Shown here one piece after another: positions 60,901 through 64,000 of a DNA stretch of 64,000 nucleotides; position 1 is the stretch's first letter, and every line of letters starts with the position of its first letter. Source of the stretch: Nematostella vectensis (taxonomy: Eukaryota > Cnidaria > Anthozoa > Actiniaria > Edwardsiidae); NCBI RefSeq assembly GCF_932526225.1, contig NC_064045.1, positions 15,248,442 through 15,312,441 of the forward strand. The letters are read 5' to 3'. Under the pieces are notes generated by a model, which saw only the letters and a list, made by a program, of their open reading frames with translations, was not told the DNA's origin and made no database searches. Made by a program: the position numbers and the translations under genes.

Positions 60901-63900
60901 TGCTATATGTGTAAGTGGTGACCTTAGCTATGATTACTATTATTTAGAATAATTTTTTACCTACTAACAGAAAACAACTTGACTGCAAAACACTTACTGT
61001 AGGGCACTCGATATTAGGCATTACTTTCATGTGGATGTAAGGTTGAAATGTCAAAACCTTCATTAACCCGTGAACTACGCTTTAGCGTATTACACTTTGT
61101 GGTGATCTGATTCTATTGTTCTTTTTTGTGTTTTACTAACTATTACCGTTTAACTATCACACTTTGTTTCACGGGTTAATGAAAACCACTCTAATTACTT
61201 ACAGTAGTTCTTTTTTAATATTATCATTTACTTGTATAATTTAGATGAGCAATACATATTTCTTTATGGCTTTGTAGAGCATATCTCGTTCCTCATAAAT
61301 AACAAACAAAATGAAGTTTGTTCTTATTTTGGTGCAAAGGAATCTACAGTAGTTTTCTAATCAGATAATTGTTTTTCTTTTAACACTCACCTGTGATTTC
61401 AACAGCCTTTCTTGAGTTTACTTGTCTCAGAAATAGACCTTGCTTAATAAACAAAGACATGTTACAAACTTATTTAATAATAGGTAACAACTGCAATATT
61501 GTATGAAGAGAGTGCCCCTCTCTTCCCCCTGCCATTGTTGAAATTATGCTCAATAAACTTTTACCTCTTCCCTCTCCACCAGTTAAGCATTCTATGTATG
61601 CTTCCCTGTACAAAATGCACCCCTTCAAATAGAACATTAAAGTTCACATACTTGTTTACTTCCTCAAACTCTTTGCTTTGTGTGTTTTGTTAACTTCCTA
61701 GGAACAAATTGAATACATATAATCAATAAATCCAGCAAGCTTATTTTGCAAACTCACTTTTTTTATTATTTTTGCGCAAAACCAATCAGGATTAGGGGGG
61801 TCAAGCACAAAGAAAGAAAACGAATAAAAAAAAAGCCCATTGGCCTGGGATCGAACCCGGTCTGAAGAACAAAACGGAAACCATACATACGGATTACCCA
61901 ATCGGTATGGCAGCACAAGGCTTTTACGGAAGGCTGTAAAGAACCCGAAGGCCCCAAGCACCGATATTTCCGAGCGAATATGCTGTACAACACTCTTGCA
62001 AGGTTATCCCAACCCGCGCATTAATGGGGAGGACAATAACCAGGATCCCAGGCCTGTAATACGGTTACGCCACGCACAGCTCGCCGAGATTGTGGATGAC
62101 AAAAAATAGAGGTCTATTTGGGCGTCTTGGGTCCCTTGGGGACTCGCCATGCGCACGGGCGCATCTCTTTTATTGTGTACATGACATCAAATTAGCGAAG
62201 AAAAAAGACGCTGTTTTGGTATCATGTGAAAAGCATAAAATAAATAGAAATAAAGACGTAAGGGGGGAGAATATTGACATCTTCATATTAGAATATTGAC
62301 AAAATCCGCAATATTGTCTACGCTGACTAAGTAAAGCTGTATTTTACTTTGAAGGGGCAGCAGCATAGTACTGCGCATGTCTGGAGTCAGTGTTTATTGT
62401 AGGCTTTTAAGTGTCTAGAAACAGTTGAACTTTTTAAAAGCTGTCAATACCTTATTAAATAATATGCAATATTATATTGAAAACTATGTTAATGGACAGT
62501 TTGTGGTCATTTTTGTTTGTTTTGTTTAAAGTCTCCCACATGTACCAAAAGCTCATAAGTTAGTATTAGAATTTCACTTAAGTTCATTGTGTCAGGGCTC
62601 TAGAGCTATTGCAAATCTCTTAACCATGACACTCCCCTTTTAAAGGAAAGTAAAAAAATCAAAATTGTTGGTGGGGGTCTCTGTTGTGTTTGATTTCTTT
62701 TTAGTTTTGTTCTATTATTATTATTATTATTTTCTTTTTTAGAGGGGGAGGGGAATTCAGCTAAAAATAGCCAAGGGTCAATTCAAGCAACTAGTACAGA
62801 AGATGTTTTTTTGCAGTCCTTTATTCAATATATTCAAGGTTATCATGCAATTCTGTTGTTTGACTGCATATATATATATTTTTTCTTTCTTTTCATTACA
62901 AGTGCTATATGTGTAAGTGGTGACCTTAGCTATGATTACTATTATTTAGAATAATTTTTTACCTACTAACAGAAAACAACTTGACTGCAAAACACTTACT
63001 GTAGGGCACTCGATATTAGGCATTACTTTCATGTGGATGTAAGGTTGAAATGTCAAAACCTTCATTAACCCGTGAACTACGCTTTAGCGTATTACACTTT
63101 GTGGTGATCTGATTCTATTGTTCTTTTTTGTGTTTTACTAACTATTACCGTTTAACTATCACACTTTGTTTCACGGGTTAATGAAAACCACTCTAATTAC
63201 TTACAGTAGTTCTTTTTTAATATTATCATTTACTTGTATAATTTAGATGAGCAATACATATTTCTTTATGGCTTTGTAGAGCATATCTCGTTCCTCATAA
63301 ATAACAAACAAAATGAAGTTTGTTCTTATTTTGGTGCAAAGGAATCTACAGTAGTTTTCTAATCAGATAATTGTTTTTCTTTTAACACTCACCTGTGATT
63401 TCAACAGCCTTTCTTGAGTTTACTTGTCTCAGAAATAGACCTTGCTTAATAAACAAAGACATGTTACAAACTTATTTAATAATAGGTAACAACTGCAATA
63501 TTGTATGAAGAGAGTGCCCCTCTCTTCCCCCTGCCATTGTTGAAATTATGCTCAATAAACTTTTACCTCTTCCCTCTCCACCAGTTAAGCATTCTATGTA
63601 TGCTTCCCTGTACAAAATGCACCCCTTCAAATAGAACATTAAAGTTCACATACTTGTTTACTTCCTCAAACTCTTTGCTTTGTGTGTTTTGTTAACTTCC
63701 TAGGAACAAATTGAATACATATAATCAATAAATCCAGCAAGCTTATTTTGCAAACTCACTTTTTTTATTATTTTTGCGCAAAACCAATCAGGATTAGGGG
63801 GGGTCAAGCACAAAGAAAGAAAACGAATAAAAAAAAAGCCCATTGGCCTGGGATCGAACCCGGTCTGAAGAACAAAACGGAAACCATACATACGGATTAC

Positions 63901-64000
63901 CCAATCGGTATGGCAGCACAAGGCTTTTACGGAAGGCTGTAAAGAACCCGAAGGCCCCAAGCACCGATATTTCCGAGCGAATATGCTGTACAACACTCTT

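Larger units (their letters stand above)
34058..64000 (+). repeat. satellite B: ~2.0-kb monomers, about 15 copies, runs off the window
   Basis: Head-to-tail copies start near 34058, 36058, 38063, 40060, 42057, 44060, 46063, 48065, 50066, 52068, 54068, 56068, 58069, 60071 and 62074. Spacing is 1997-2005 bp. Edge copies (34-42 kb) differ most and inner copies are nearly identical. Each monomer holds an antisense tRNA-like block, a (TTA)n run, a G-rich GAGGGGGAGGGG tract and a ~125-bp foldback. Recurring short frames (about 89, 69 and 64 codons) lack ATG starts and domain content, so I do not call genes. Confidence 0.95.

Noticed and set aside
35731-62109. Recurring 89-codon frame (AWDRTRSEEQNGNHTYGLP...) and 69- and 64-codon frames in satellite B
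   Set aside because: Starts are TTG or GTG rather than ATG. The 89-codon frame is the antisense of the tRNA-like block. Preservation is explained by near-identity of the monomers.

Overview
The window looks like nuclear DNA of an early-branching animal, most likely an anthozoan cnidarian such as a sea anemone. The reasons are GT-AG introns, a metazoan-specific adhesion/signalling gene, a CR1/L2-type LINE, pogo-like terminal inverted repeats and abundant satellite DNA. The species is an inference; the sequence alone does not fix it.

Region 1 (1-3074) holds the 5' end of an unidentified Ser-rich gene on the minus strand (two coding exons, 1529-1780). It shares a non-coding interval of about 1.3 kb with the next gene, and that interval carries two CCAAT boxes.

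Region 2 (3075-20410) is one plus-strand gene that I rebuilt exon by exon. It has 16 phase-compatible exons, 4251 nt including the stop, and encodes 1416 aa. It is a Radil orthologue (Ras/Rap-associating, FHA, DIL and PDZ domains). It also has an N-terminal first RA domain resembling that of afadin/Canoe, which vertebrate RADIL lacks. Most of its larger introns and its 3' UTR are filled by unrelated minisatellites that lie against exon boundaries. Two of them repeat sequence matching their own intron's 5' splice site. Intron 9 carries an inverted, diverged copy of exon 11, and intron 10 carries a cluster of five perfect TGACGTCA (CRE) octamers.

Region 3 (about 21.3-34.06 kb) is a satellite of about 540 bp, arranged mostly as alternating A/B dimers of about 1085 bp. 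Each monomer has an antisense tRNA-like segment with a B box followed by an oligo-T tract. A 1116-bp TIR element carrying a HIRAN-like reading frame interrupts the first, diverged copy. A 5'-truncated LINE with an intact reverse transcriptase frame interrupts a later copy.

Region 4 (34.06 kb to the window end) is a second satellite with monomers of about 2.0 kb, roughly 15 copies, running off the end. Each monomer also has an antisense tRNA-like segment with B box and oligo-T, plus a small foldback element. Variants shared at a 16-kb offset point to an eight-monomer higher-order repeat.

Regions 3 and 4 have no convincing host genes. The main biology is the Radil gene (Rap1/Ras effector scaffold for adhesion and migration) and its unusual repeat-driven intron landscape next to two satellites with RNA polymerase III-like internal promoters.
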